A stretch of DNA of 64,000 nucleotides from Stappia indica (GCF_009789575.1 NZ_CP046908.1:3749001-3813000), one strand, 5' to 3'; shown: positions 9,395 through 17,384, numbered from the stretch's first letter. Notes: generated from the letters alone by a model not told the origin. A program made the numbers and translations.

Positions 9395-9604
9395 GTGCAT
9401 AGATATGCGGTGCTGGGGCGGGAACGTCAACGGCTTTGATGGAAAAACATGACGCTGAAAGTCAGCTTTTGCCGCGCCTTTATGCCGCTACGTCGGATCG
9501 GGGTGGAGCGGGGGCGGATCGGGGTTGTCCGCCTCATGGGGGTGACCTGGGCCGGGATGACAGCCTGAGGGGGAGGCGCCGCCGTCGCCCCTCCTCTGCT
9601 GTCA

Positions 9605-10576
9605 TCAACTCATATCGTTGAGGTGGTCTCTCATTCTTGCGTTGAGGATGACGACGATCTTTCTCATGAGCGCGGTTAGGGCGACGATGGGCTTCTTTCC
9701 GTTTGCGATGAGCCTCTGGAAGACGGGTCGCAGCGGCCCTTTGCAGCGTGCGGCGCTGAGGGCGGCCATGAAGAGGATGGAACGGATCTGCGGGCGTCCG
9801 CCGCGGGTCTTGCGGTAGCCCTTCAAGGTTCCGCTGTCGTTGGGGTGTGGGGCAAGGCCCGCCAGGGATGCGGCCTGCTTTCCGGTCATGGTGCCGAGCT
9901 CGGGCATGGCGGCGGCCAGGGAGATGGCGGTCCTTGGCCCCACGCCCGGCAGCGAGCGGTAGAGGGCGATACGCCTTGCGAGCAGGGTGCATTGCGCGCA
10001 AAGGCCTGCGATGGCCGTGTCGATGGTCTCGATCTGGCGGTCGAGCGTTCTGACGAGGCTCCTGCAGGAGGCGACGACCAGGGTGCATCCGGGCGACTTG
10101 GCGCGGTTGAGTTCGGCGCCGCGAATGGCCATGAGGTCGTGCCTGCGGGCGACGAGCGCGGCGAGTTGCGCCTGGGTGCGATCGGCCGGGCGGTGGAGCG
10201 GCAGGTGGCGCCACCGCTCCTGGCCATAGGCGGCCAGCAGTGCGGCATCGATGGCATCGGTCTTGGCCAGTCGCCCGAAGGAACGGGCGAAGGCCCTGGC
10301 CTTGAGGGTGTCGGCGCGGTGGCAGGCGATGCCTGCGGCCGCGAGCTCTGCCAGCAGCAGGGCTTCGTGGCCGCCGGTCGGCTCGCAGACGATGAGCGTC
10401 CCGGAGGGCAGGCCGGCGACCAGCTTGCGGATCGCCCGGGCCGTGTTGGCCACGGTGCTGGCCCCGGTGCTGGCCACGGTGCAGGCGGCGGTGCCCGGCG
10501 CCGGACAGACGGCAAGGGTCAGCTTCGACACGTCGATGCCGACGACGTGGGACGGGGCATGTTCCAGAAAGGCCAT
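9605..10576 (-). CDS. IS110-family transposase (DEDD recombinase)
   Basis: This 323-residue IS110-type transposase has an N-terminal RuvC-like DEDD domain with GIDVSKLTL (first Asp), CEPTGG (Glu) and KTDAIDA (the two C-proximal Asp), then a C-terminal Transposase_20 part with SLPGVGPRTA and the serine-bearing GRPQIRSILFMAAL. The start MAFLEHAPS follows AGGATACCACCGCC; a longer in-frame extension crosses the element's non-coding end and is rejected. All catalytic residues are present, so the copy may be active. Such enzymes use a structured RNA from the element's own non-coding end to choose target and donor. Confidence 0.92.
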   Translation of the reverse strand: MAFLEHAPSHVVGIDVSKLTLAVCPAPGTAACTVASTGASTVANTARAIRKLVAGLPSGTLIVCEPTGGHEALLLAELAAAGIACHRADTLKARAFARSFGRLAKTDAIDAALLAAYGQERWRHLPLHRPADRTQAQLAALVARRHDLMAIRGAELNRAKSPGCTLVVASCRSLVRTLDRQIETIDTAIAGLCAQCTLLARRIALYRSLPGVGPRTAISLAAAMPELGTMTGKQAASLAGLAPHPNDSGTLKGYRKTRGGRPQIRSILFMAALSAARCKGPLRPVFQRLIANGKKPIVALTALMRKIVVILNARMRDHLNDMS

Positions 10577-10785
10577 GGCGGTGGTATCCTGATCGTGCTT
10601 CGGATTGTTCGCGGGCGTGGTGTCAGCCAGAGGCCCAATCAACTCTCCAAGCGGGAAAAGGAAGCGGCAGGGACCATGATGACGACGGGCGAAAGCCCAA
10701 TCACGGTCCGGTCGCCTGCCACTGGTCTCCCGGCGGTTCAGGCCGGGAGGCCACCCAAACTCTACCATCTCTCCAGACGAACAAC
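9606..10785 (-). mobile_element. IS110-type insertion sequence (boundaries inferred)
   Basis: The element is about 1.18 kb with one transposase gene and a non-coding end of about 200 bases upstream of it. No terminal inverted repeats are visible, as expected for this family. I set the boundaries by comparing flanks: GTCATC at 9601-9606 joined to CCCGGGCAAGCG at 10786 rebuilds a palindromic repeat present intact at 10859-10895. The transposase stop lies right at the inferred edge. Boundary uncertainty is a few bases each side. Confidence 0.65.
10577..10780 (-). ncRNA. Candidate IS110 bridge (guide) RNA region
   Basis: The non-coding end upstream of the transposase contains stable hairpins: an 8-bp stem CTCCCGGC/GCCGGGAG with a 7-base loop (10727-10749) and a GGGC-GAAA-GCCC tetraloop hairpin (10687-10698). 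In the IS110 group the bridge RNA is transcribed from this end. Length and structure fit, but no pairing between loops and target was established. Confidence 0.4.
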
Positions 10786-10815
10786 CCCGGGCAAGCGTAG
10801 CGGGACCCGGGATCC
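10785..10815. repeat. Palindromic repeat copy 1, interrupted by the IS
   Basis: CCCGGGCAAGCG...GACCCGGGATCC is a short inverted-repeat element. It lacks the GTCAT start found in the intact copy nearby; that start appears at the far side of the IS110 element (9600-9606). Confidence 0.6.
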
Positions 10816-10858
10816 ATTGGCGCCCTCAGCGGATGTTTGTGCCCCACCCTCTCTCCTC

Positions 10859-10895
10859 GTCATTCCGGGCAAGGCGAAGCCGCGACCCGGGATCG
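10859..10895. repeat. Palindromic repeat copy 2, intact
   Basis: GTCATTCCGGGC begins a 37-base element with outer CCGGG/CCCGG and inner GGC-GAA-GCC pairing. It resembles the dispersed palindromes common between genes in Hyphomicrobiales. The remaining sequence from 10816 to 11040 holds nothing else that I recognise. Confidence 0.6.
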
Positions 10896-11040
10896 GAGAG
10901 CCGCCAAGCTTGTCGCACCTCATTGCGGGGCTTCCACAACCGCGGCCGGCGCGCCCCCTTGCCGGGGCGCTTCCGCAACCGCCCTCCGGCTCCCCTCTCT
11001 CCGCTCCCCTTGCTTTGCGCTTGAAACTCGCCCGCAGAAC

Positions 11041-11067
11041 ATGAATAGTGATTCATAATTCATATTA
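11041..11067. promoter_or_regulatory. Candidate TetR operator before the acyl-CoA operon
   Basis: ATGAAT-AGTG-ATTCAT is a perfect inverted repeat, followed by a further TTCAT. It ends 17 bases before the tetR start codon and so would cover the promoter. The 19-base core TGATTCATAATTCATATTA matches 15 of 19 positions at the site before the second transporter (21369-21387). Confidence 0.65.
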
Positions 11068-11084
11068 CCCGGGGGGAGGACGTC

Positions 11085-11864
11085 GTGGGCGAAGCGGAAA
11101 CGGGCAGAGGCGCGGGGCGGGCCGCAACCCGCGGCACGGCTGCGCGCGGGCGCAAGGCTCCTGCAAAGACGGGGGCCGGCAAGCCGCGCGCGCCCAAGAA
11201 TGACGCAACGGGAGCCGGTCCGGCAAGTGCTGTCGCGCCGGCCGGCGAGGATGCCGCCTCCGGCATGCCGAAAACCGCGCGCGGCGCGGCCACCCGGCGG
11301 GCGATCCTCGAGGCGGCCGAGCGTGTCATTGGCCGCCAGGGCTTCAACGAGGCTTCCATCGGCTCCATCACCCGCGAGGCCGGCGTCGCGCAAGGGACCT
11401 TCTACATCTACTTCGCCAGCAAGGACGAGGTCTTCTCCGAGCTCGTCGCCGAAATGGGCCGCATGCTGCGCCACGCGATCAGCGAGGCGACGTCCGGCTA
11501 CACCGACCGCCTGCAGGCCGAGCGCGAGGGCCTGCGCGCCTTCCTCGCCTTCGTCTCCGCCCATCCCGAGCTATACCGCATCGTCCAGGAGGCGCAGTTC
11601 GTCGACCGAGAGGCCTATCTCGCCTACTTCCGCACCTTCGCCGAAGGCTACCGCGAGGGGCTGGCGCGCGCCGCAAGCGCCGGCACCATCCGCCCCGGCG
11701 ATGCCGAGATCCGCGCCTGGACGCTGATGGGCATCGCCCGCTCGCTCGGCGAGTTCCAGGTGGTGTTCGGCGGCGCGGTCCCGGTCGACACCATGGTCGA
11801 GGTCGCCCACGATCTCATCGAGAACGGCCTCAAGGTCGGCAGCGGCAAGGGGGCGGGCGAATGA
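11085..11864 (+). CDS. TetR-family regulator with long basic N-terminal tail
   Basis: This is a 259-residue regulator. About 60 N-terminal residues are Ala/Gly/Lys/Arg-rich and low in complexity. The TetR helix-turn-helix then occupies about residues 66-112 (REAGVAQGTFYIYFASKDEVF), followed by a helical ligand domain. The GTG start is supported by GGGGAGGA six bases upstream. A palindrome directly in front suggests autoregulation. Its stop overlaps the crotonase start (ATGA), making it the first gene of the operon. The ligand is likely an acyl- or aryl-CoA or the free acid, by analogy with TetR regulators of such pathways; this is inference. Confidence 0.88.
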   Translation: MGEAETGRGAGRAATRGTAARGRKAPAKTGAGKPRAPKNDATGAGPASAVAPAGEDAASGMPKTARGAATRRAILEAAERVIGRQGFNEASIGSITREAGVAQGTFYIYFASKDEVFSELVAEMGRMLRHAISEATSGYTDRLQAEREGLRAFLAFVSAHPELYRIVQEAQFVDREAYLAYFRTFAEGYREGLARAASAGTIRPGDAEIRAWTLMGIARSLGEFQVVFGGAVPVDTMVEVAHDLIENGLKVGSGKGAGE

Positions 11865-12667
11865 GCGCCGCCGCCAGCCACCTCGTGCATCTCGACTGGC
11901 GGGAGGGCGCCGCATGGCTGACGCTCGACCGTCCGGGGCGCGGCAATGCCCTGGTGCCGGAACTGCTCGCCGCCTTGCGCGCGCGGATCGACGAGGCGCG
12001 GCAGGCGGGCGCCGGCGCCCTGGTGCTGACCGGGCGCGGCCGCGCCTTTTCCGCCGGCGGCGACGTCGCCCGCTTTGCCGCGCTCTCCGGGGACAGCAGC
12101 GACCTGCTCGATTGGTCGCGCGAGATCGTCGGCGCGCTCAACGCGGCGATCCTCGATCTTCTTGCCTTCCCGATGCCGGTGATCGCCGCGCTCAACGGTC
12201 CCGTCACCGGCGGCGCGGCCGGCCTCATGCTCGCCGCCGACATGGTGGTGATGAGCGAGGAGGCGTTTCTCCAGCCCTATTATGCGCAGATGGGCTTTGC
12301 GCCGGACGGCGGCTGGACGGCGCTGCTGCCCTCGCGCATCGGCACCGCGCGGGCGCTGGAGGTGCAATATCTCAACCAGCGCCTGAGTGCGGCCGACTGC
12401 CTGCGCCTTGGTCTGGCGAGCGAGACCTGCCCGCCGGCCCAGCTGGAGGCCCGCGTGCGCGCGCGGCTCGCGACCCTTGCGGAGATGGATGCCGGTACCC
12501 TTGCCGTGACCCGCGCCAATGTCTGGAACGAGGAACGCCGAGCCGCCGTCGCCAGGGATCTCGAGCGCGAGCTTCACGGCTTTCTCGCCTTGATCGCCCG
12601 GCCGCAAACGCGCGAGCGGATGCAGGCCTTTCTGGCCCCGCTTGCGGCCGGGGAGGGGCGGCGATGA
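11861..12667 (+). CDS. Crotonase-fold enoyl-CoA hydratase/isomerase
   Basis: The 268-residue crotonase has oxyanion-hole segments FSAGGD and NGPVTGGAAG. The first catalytic glutamate of true hydratases is absent (NGPVTGGAAGL), and the second position carries aspartate in FAPDGGW. That single-Asp pattern is typical of PaaG-like isomerases and other non-hydratase crotonases rather than classical 2-enoyl-CoA hydratase. Hydration in this operon may therefore fall to the MaoC-type proteins and double-bond movement to this enzyme. It overlaps both neighbours by four bases. Confidence 0.85.
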   Translation: MSAAASHLVHLDWREGAAWLTLDRPGRGNALVPELLAALRARIDEARQAGAGALVLTGRGRAFSAGGDVARFAALSGDSSDLLDWSREIVGALNAAILDLLAFPMPVIAALNGPVTGGAAGLMLAADMVVMSEEAFLQPYYAQMGFAPDGGWTALLPSRIGTARALEVQYLNQRLSAADCLRLGLASETCPPAQLEARVRARLATLAEMDAGTLAVTRANVWNEERRAAVARDLERELHGFLALIARPQTRERMQAFLAPLAAGEGRR

Positions 12668-14202
12668 TGTCCTGGGTCACCGACATGGCGGCCAAGCGCG
12701 CCGAGCTGACGCCCGCGCGCATCGCCTTCACCGACCACGAGACCGGCGCGCAGCTGACCTTCGCCGACGTCGAGGCCAGGGCCAACCGCACCGCCCGCGC
12801 CCTGCTGGCGCGGGGCGTTGCCGCCGGCGAGTGCGTCGCCGTCCTGTGCCACAATCACGCGGAGTTCTTCGTCCTGCTCTTCGCCGCCCAGAAGACCGGC
12901 ATCGTGCTGCTGCCGCTCAACTGGCGCCAGCCGCCCGCCGAACTCGCACCGGTCGTCGCCGCCTCCGGCGCGCGGCTGCTGCTGCATGACGGTGCAACAG
13001 TGGCAACCGCGCAGGCGCTTGCCGGTGATCTCGGGCTGGATCTTGTCGGTTTCGCCAATGCGCCCCTCGGCGGCGAGGCGCCCCATCTTGATCGGCTCGC
13101 CGCAGACCTCTCGTCCGCCCCGCTTGGCGAGAGCTGCGTCGAGGCCGGCCGGCCCTGGTATCTGCTGGCCACTTCCGGCACCACCGGCACCCCGAAACTG
13201 GTGATCCAGACGGCGGAAATGGCCTGGGCCAACGCGGTCAACTACACCCAGGCGACCGGCCTTGCAGGCACCGACCGCGCGGTCAACTTCCTGCCGCTGT
13301 TCCATACCGCCGGCATCAACCTGATGACCCTGCCGCTGTTCCTTGCCGGCGGCGAGAGCATCGTCTTGCGCAAGTTCGATGCCCCGGCGGTGCTGCGGCT
13401 GATCGGCGCCGGCCGGCTCACCGCCTTCTTCGGCGTGCCGGCGATCTACCAGGCGATCGCGCTGGAGCCCGGCTTTTCAGAGACGGACTTTTCCGCCCTG
13501 CGCTCGCTCGGCTGCGGCGGTGCGCCGATGCCCGCGCCCCTGCTTGAGACCTATCTGTCGCGCGGCGTCACCGTGTGCAACGGCATGGGCATGACCGAGA
13601 CCGGGCCGACCGTCTTCCTCGCCGACCCGCACGATGCGCCGCGCAAGATCGGCTCCGTCGGCAAGGCGCAGATCCTCGCCGAGGTGCGCCTGGTCTCGGT
13701 GACGGGCGAGGTGGTGGAGGGCGAAGGCGAGGGCGAATTGCAGATCCGCGGCCCCGGCGTCACGCCCGGCTATTTCGGCAATCCGCAGGCGAGCCGGGCT
13801 GCCTTCGCGCCGGGCGGCTGGCTGCTGTCGGGCGATGTCGCCCGCCGAGATGCCGACGGCTGCTACTACATCGTCGACCGCATCAAGGACATGTACATCT
13901 CCGGCGGCGAGAACGTCTATCCGGCCGAGGTCGAGCGGGTGCTGGTCGCCCATGAGGACGTGCTTGACGCGGTGGTGATCGGCGTGCCGGACGACAAGTG
14001 GGGCGAGGTCGGCGCTGCGTGGCTGATCGCCCGCCCCGGCGCGGTGATCGACGTCGCCGCGCTGATCCGTTGGTGTCGCGAGCGGCTCGCCGGCTACAAG
14101 GTGCCGCGCAGCTTCCGCATCGTCGACGAGTTGCCGCGCACCGCCGCCGGCAAGGTGCAGAAACACATCCTGAGAACACGACATGGGGAGAGCGGTCGGT
14201 GA
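12664..14202 (+). CDS. Acyl-CoA synthetase (AMP-forming, class I adenylate-forming)
   Basis: The 512-residue ligase activates a carboxylic acid with ATP and CoA. Motifs in order are A3 LLATSGTTGTPK near residue 170, A5 NGMGMTETG, A7/A8 SGDVARRDADG with YIVDRIKDMYISGGENVYP, and A10 PRTAAGK with the adenylation lysine at about 497. The closest types are medium-chain or aryl acid ligases; the acid is not predictable. The first of two adjacent ATGs overlaps the crotonase stop. Strict four-base overlaps through the operon indicate co-regulated synthesis. Confidence 0.9.
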   Translation: MMSWVTDMAAKRAELTPARIAFTDHETGAQLTFADVEARANRTARALLARGVAAGECVAVLCHNHAEFFVLLFAAQKTGIVLLPLNWRQPPAELAPVVAASGARLLLHDGATVATAQALAGDLGLDLVGFANAPLGGEAPHLDRLAADLSSAPLGESCVEAGRPWYLLATSGTTGTPKLVIQTAEMAWANAVNYTQATGLAGTDRAVNFLPLFHTAGINLMTLPLFLAGGESIVLRKFDAPAVLRLIGAGRLTAFFGVPAIYQAIALEPGFSETDFSALRSLGCGGAPMPAPLLETYLSRGVTVCNGMGMTETGPTVFLADPHDAPRKIGSVGKAQILAEVRLVSVTGEVVEGEGEGELQIRGPGVTPGYFGNPQASRAAFAPGGWLLSGDVARRDADGCYYIVDRIKDMYISGGENVYPAEVERVLVAHEDVLDAVVIGVPDDKWGEVGAAWLIARPGAVIDVAALIRWCRERLAGYKVPRSFRIVDELPRTAAGKVQKHILRTRHGESGR

Positions 14203-14582
14203 CGACGGCAACGGAGGAGTTTTCGGCACGCTGGGTGCCGACACAGGCGGATTTCGACGCCTTCGCGGAACTGTCGGGCGACGACAACCCGATCCATGTC
14301 GATGCGGAGTTTTCGGCGCGCACCCGCTTCGGGCGCACCGTCTCGCACGGCATGCTGCTCTATTCGCGCCTCTGGGCCCTGCTGCGGCAGCGCTATCCGG
14401 AGCATCGCCACGCGGTGCAGGCCTTGATGTTCCCCAATCCCGCCTATGCGGAGGAGGAGCTGGAGCTCGCCTTTTCGCCGGCAGATACCGGCGAGGCCGG
14501 GCTGGTAGCGATCACCATTTCGCGGGTCGCCGACGGGGCGCCCGTGCTTGTCGGGCAGTGCAGGCTGGAGGCGGGACGATGA
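14199..14582 (+). CDS. MaoC-type (R)-hydratase hotdog protein, catalytic half
   Basis: This 127-residue single-hotdog protein carries the hydratase-2 motif as SGDDNPIHVD, with Asp28 and His33 as the expected catalytic pair that adds water to a 2-enoyl-CoA. The GTG start overlaps the ligase stop (GTGA) and follows GGGGAG. It is immediately followed, again with a four-base overlap, by a second small hotdog protein lacking this motif. The pair could form a heterodimer like other split MaoC hydratases. Confidence 0.85.
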   Translation: MTTATEEFSARWVPTQADFDAFAELSGDDNPIHVDAEFSARTRFGRTVSHGMLLYSRLWALLRQRYPEHRHAVQALMFPNPAYAEEELELAFSPADTGEAGLVAITISRVADGAPVLVGQCRLEAGR

Positions 14583-14947
14583 AGCTGGACGTGGGACAGA
14601 GCGCCGAGGTGAGCCGCCGCTTTCCGGCATCGGATGCGGCCGTCTTTGCCGGTCTTGCCGGGCTGGACCGCCTGCCGGAGGCGGTGCCGCAGCCGCTGAT
14701 CGGCGGGCTGTTTTCCTATCTGCTCGGCGTCCGGCTGCCGGGCTTCGGCACCAACTACCTGAAGCAGGAAATGTCCTTCCTGTCCGAGGCGCGGTTCGGC
14801 GAGATGCTGAGCGCGCGGGTGACGATCACGCGCCTGCGCCCGGAAAAGCATCTCGTCGACCTTGAGACCGTGTGTCTCGGCGAGGACGGGCGGCGCATCT
14901 GCGAGGGCCGGGCGCTGGTCTATGTCGAGGACGCCGTCGCCGCCTGA
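14579..14947 (+). CDS. MaoC-like hotdog protein without hydratase motif
   Basis: This 122-residue hotdog protein shows LPGFGTNYLKQEMSFL (compare the PGxGTxYLxQ signature of MaoC-like and FabZ-like folds). The Asp/His hydratase motif of the preceding protein is missing. Likely roles are the non-catalytic partner of the upstream hydratase or a thioesterase-like activity; the sequence does not decide. It is the last gene of the TetR operon. Confidence 0.78.
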   Translation: MKLDVGQSAEVSRRFPASDAAVFAGLAGLDRLPEAVPQPLIGGLFSYLLGVRLPGFGTNYLKQEMSFLSEARFGEMLSARVTITRLRPEKHLVDLETVCLGEDGRRICEGRALVYVEDAVAA

Positions 14948-14961
14948 GGGGCCCGACAACG

Positions 14962-14990
14962 GAAAACGCCGCCGGCGGGGCCGGCGGCGT
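14962..14990 (-). terminator. Terminator between the acyl-CoA operon and the cold-shock gene
   Basis: ACGCCGCCGGC and its perfect 11-bp complement enclose a GGG loop. On the minus strand the stem is followed by TTTTCC, so it best fits termination of the cold-shock gene. The plus strand lacks a T-run, but the stem may still protect the end of the acyl-CoA operon. Confidence 0.65.
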
Positions 14991-15026
14991 CAGAACCTGG
15001 GTTCCTTGCGGAACGGCTCGGTCTGC

Positions 15027-15239
15027 TCAGGCGAGCTCGAGCTGGGCGGCCTGCAGGCCACGACCGCGACGGTCTTCCTCGGTCACGAAGGTCAGCGTGG
15101 TGCCCTCGGCCGGAACGGCGAGGCCCGAACGCTCGAAAGCCGTGATGTGAACGAACACGTCCTTGCCGCCCTCGGCCGGGGTCACGAAGCCGAAGCCACG
15201 ATCATGGTTGAAGAACTTCAGGGTGCCGGTCTGGCGCAT
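15027..15239 (-). CDS. Cold-shock protein (CspA family)
   Basis: This 70-residue single cold-shock domain has RNP1 as RGFGFVTP and RNP2 as VFVHITAF, the RNA/ssDNA-binding faces. It stands alone, ending at its own hairpin, with about 250 bases upstream that hold no other gene and probably contain its promoter and a long leader. Its position between the two halves of the presumed TetR regulon is probably incidental. Confidence 0.93.
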   Translation of the reverse strand: MRQTGTLKFFNHDRGFGFVTPAEGGKDVFVHITAFERSGLAVPAEGTTLTFVTEEDRRGRGLQAAQLELA

Positions 15240-15497
15240 GGGAAAACTCCTGTCCCGTGTCGATAGTTAAGCGCAAGTAAGCGCGCTTGCTTGCGCGAGC
15301 GTGGCATTCAGAAACGGGAAAGGCAGTTCTGTTCGACAGAACCGGTCGTTTTGGACCAGGAAGCGCCGCATACCGAAACTTTCTTAACCGGGTTCGAATT
15401 TTCAAGCCCGCTGAGGCCGGTCCGAAAACCGACCGGGCGAAGTGTATGCGAAAACCCTGGGACCGGCAAGCGTCGCCGCAGCGTCCGCGGCGCTTCC

Positions 15498-16322
15498 TCA
15501 CGCAGGTTCGGCGCCTTGCAGGGTTCCGTGCCGCCGCAGCAGCCCGGCCAGCATGTCATTGAAGCTGCTGGATTCCTCCAGATGCGGCGAGTGGCCCGAC
15601 CGGGCGAAGGTCTCGATGCGGGCACGGGGCAGGTGCGCCGCCTGCCACTCGGCGGCCGCGAGGCCGTAGAGCTGGCTGCGCGCACCCCGCGCCAGCACCA
15701 CGGGCACGTCGATGCGCGGCGTCAGGGGGCGAAAATCCTGGATCGTCAGCGAGCGCCACATGGCGGCGAGCAGCCGCGGGTTCGCGCGGCGCATCTCCCG
15801 TTCGGCGAAGTCGACCAGCTCCTTGCGCGCGCCGGGGGCGAAGCTCCGCCGGGCGGTTGCTGGCGCCAGCAGCGGCCACTGGCCCTCGATGGCCTTGAGG
15901 AACACCGCGTTGCGCGGCCCGTCGAGGCCGTTCAGCGTGCCCAGCGTCCAGTCCGGCCCGTTGATCACCCGCGGCGCCATGTCCTCCACCACCAGCGCGG
16001 CGATCCGGCCGCTGCCGTGGCGCTCGATCATCGACCAGGCAACGAGCGCGCCCATCGACCAGCCGACCAGCACGGCCTGCGCGATGTCCTCTTCCTGCAT
16101 CAATGCGGCCAGCGCGTCCGCGCCCGCCTCGATGCTCGGCGTCACCGTGTCGCCGGTCTTGCCATGGCCCGGCAGGTCGGGGGCGATCACCTCGGTGAGG
16201 TCGCTGAGGGCCTCCAGCTGCGGCGCAAAGAAGCCGCCATGGCAGGACCAGCCGTGCAGCAGGATCAGGACCGGCACGCCCGGTCGCCGCCGGCCGGCCC
16301 GGTGCAGATGCAGCCTGCTCAT
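15498..16322 (-). CDS. Alpha/beta-hydrolase at the end of transporter operon 2
   Basis: The 274-residue alpha/beta-hydrolase has the oxyanion-hole HGWS near residue 23, nucleophile elbow GWSMG (Ser89) and a C-terminal SGHSPHLE with the catalytic histidine. At the usual position of the acidic residue the chain reads RGARSQL without an aspartate, so the acid must come from elsewhere or activity is altered. The start overlaps the LivM-like stop (ATGA), so it belongs to the transporter operon. It could release an acid from an imported ester or amide, or hydrolyse a CoA thioester. That role is inferred from context only. Confidence 0.85.
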   Translation of the reverse strand: MSRLHLHRAGRRRPGVPVLILLHGWSCHGGFFAPQLEALSDLTEVIAPDLPGHGKTGDTVTPSIEAGADALAALMQEEDIAQAVLVGWSMGALVAWSMIERHGSGRIAALVVEDMAPRVINGPDWTLGTLNGLDGPRNAVFLKAIEGQWPLLAPATARRSFAPGARKELVDFAEREMRRANPRLLAAMWRSLTIQDFRPLTPRIDVPVVLARGARSQLYGLAAAEWQAAHLPRARIETFARSGHSPHLEESSSFNDMLAGLLRRHGTLQGAEPA

Positions 16323-17377
16323 CCACGGTTCCTCAGCCGGCCGACGATGCCGTCCGGGAAGAAATAGACCGACAGGATGAACAGCGTGCCGAGCCACAGC
16401 AGCCAGCGCTCGGGCGCCACCAGGTCGGGCAGCAGCGGCATGCCGCGCGTTGCCGCCTCGGCGCTGGCCATCAGGCTCTGCAGATAGGTCTGAGCGAGAA
16501 TGAACAGGCTCGCGCCGATCACCGCCCCGTACATGGTGCCCATGCCGCCGATCACCACCATCAGGAGGATGTCGATCATGATCTCCATGGACAGGGTCGT
16601 CGCCGGTCCCGTGTAGCGGATCCAGATGGCGAGCAGCGCACCGGCAAGGCTCGCCATGGCGGCGGACAGCACCGTCGCCGTGGTGCGATAGAGCACCACC
16701 CGGTAGCCGATCGCCTCGGCGCGGAAGGCATTGTCGCGCACCGCCTTCAGCGTCGTGCCGAAGGGCGAGTTGACGATGCGCAGCATGATCAGAAACAGCA
16801 CCAGGGCGCTGAAGAAGACGAGGTAATAGGCAAGCAGCCTCCCGTCGATCCGCACGTCGAAGAGGCGCATGTCGGTCAGGCGGAAGGCCGGCGTCAGCTC
16901 GCGCGGGATCCGGTAGGTCAGCCCGTCCTCGCCGCCGGTGATCGAGGAGAGCTGCGAGACCAGCACGGCGAAGGCGCTCGCCACCGCCAGCGTCACCATG
17001 GCGAAGAAGATCGCCTTCACCCGCAACGAGAACAGGCCGATGGCGAGCGCCAGCGCGCAGGACACCGCCGTGCCGGCCAGCACGCCGACGAGGATCGCCA
17101 GGAACGAGGCGCCCAGGCTCCCGAGTGCCAGCGCCACGCCATAGGCGCCGATGCCGAAGAACATCGTATGGGCGAAGGAGACGATGCCGGTATAGCCGAG
17201 CAGCAGGTCGTAGCTCGCCACCAGCACGATGAAGATGCAGATGCGCGCGGCCGTATCGAGCGGCTTGGTGCCGGGAAACAGGAACGGCGCGAAGGCAAGG
17301 CAGAGGCCGATCGCGATCAGCAGCAGCGCGAGCGGCCGGCTGTGCGGGCGGTCGCCGGAAAGGAGGGTGTCGATCAT
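16319..17377 (-). CDS. Liv-type ABC transporter permease (LivM-like), system 2
   Basis: This 352-residue membrane protein carries the LivM signatures YDLLLGYTGIVSFAHTMFFG and LKAVRDNAFRAEAIGYRV (cytoplasmic coupling loop), with about ten hydrophobic segments. It lies between the LivH-like permease, which ends seven bases before it, and the hydrolase. Its family resembles importers for aromatic or other organic acids as well as amino acids. Confidence 0.9.
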   Translation of the reverse strand: MIDTLLSGDRPHSRPLALLLIAIGLCLAFAPFLFPGTKPLDTAARICIFIVLVASYDLLLGYTGIVSFAHTMFFGIGAYGVALALGSLGASFLAILVGVLAGTAVSCALALAIGLFSLRVKAIFFAMVTLAVASAFAVLVSQLSSITGGEDGLTYRIPRELTPAFRLTDMRLFDVRIDGRLLAYYLVFFSALVLFLIMLRIVNSPFGTTLKAVRDNAFRAEAIGYRVVLYRTTATVLSAAMASLAGALLAIWIRYTGPATTLSMEIMIDILLMVVIGGMGTMYGAVIGASLFILAQTYLQSLMASAEAATRGMPLLPDLVAPERWLLWLGTLFILSVYFFPDGIVGRLRNRG

Positions 17378-17384
17378 CTTGCGC

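Noticed and set aside
10577-10768. N-terminal extension of the IS110 transposase
   Set aside because: IS110 transposases begin close to the GIDVSK segment; the extension covers the hairpin-rich non-coding end.
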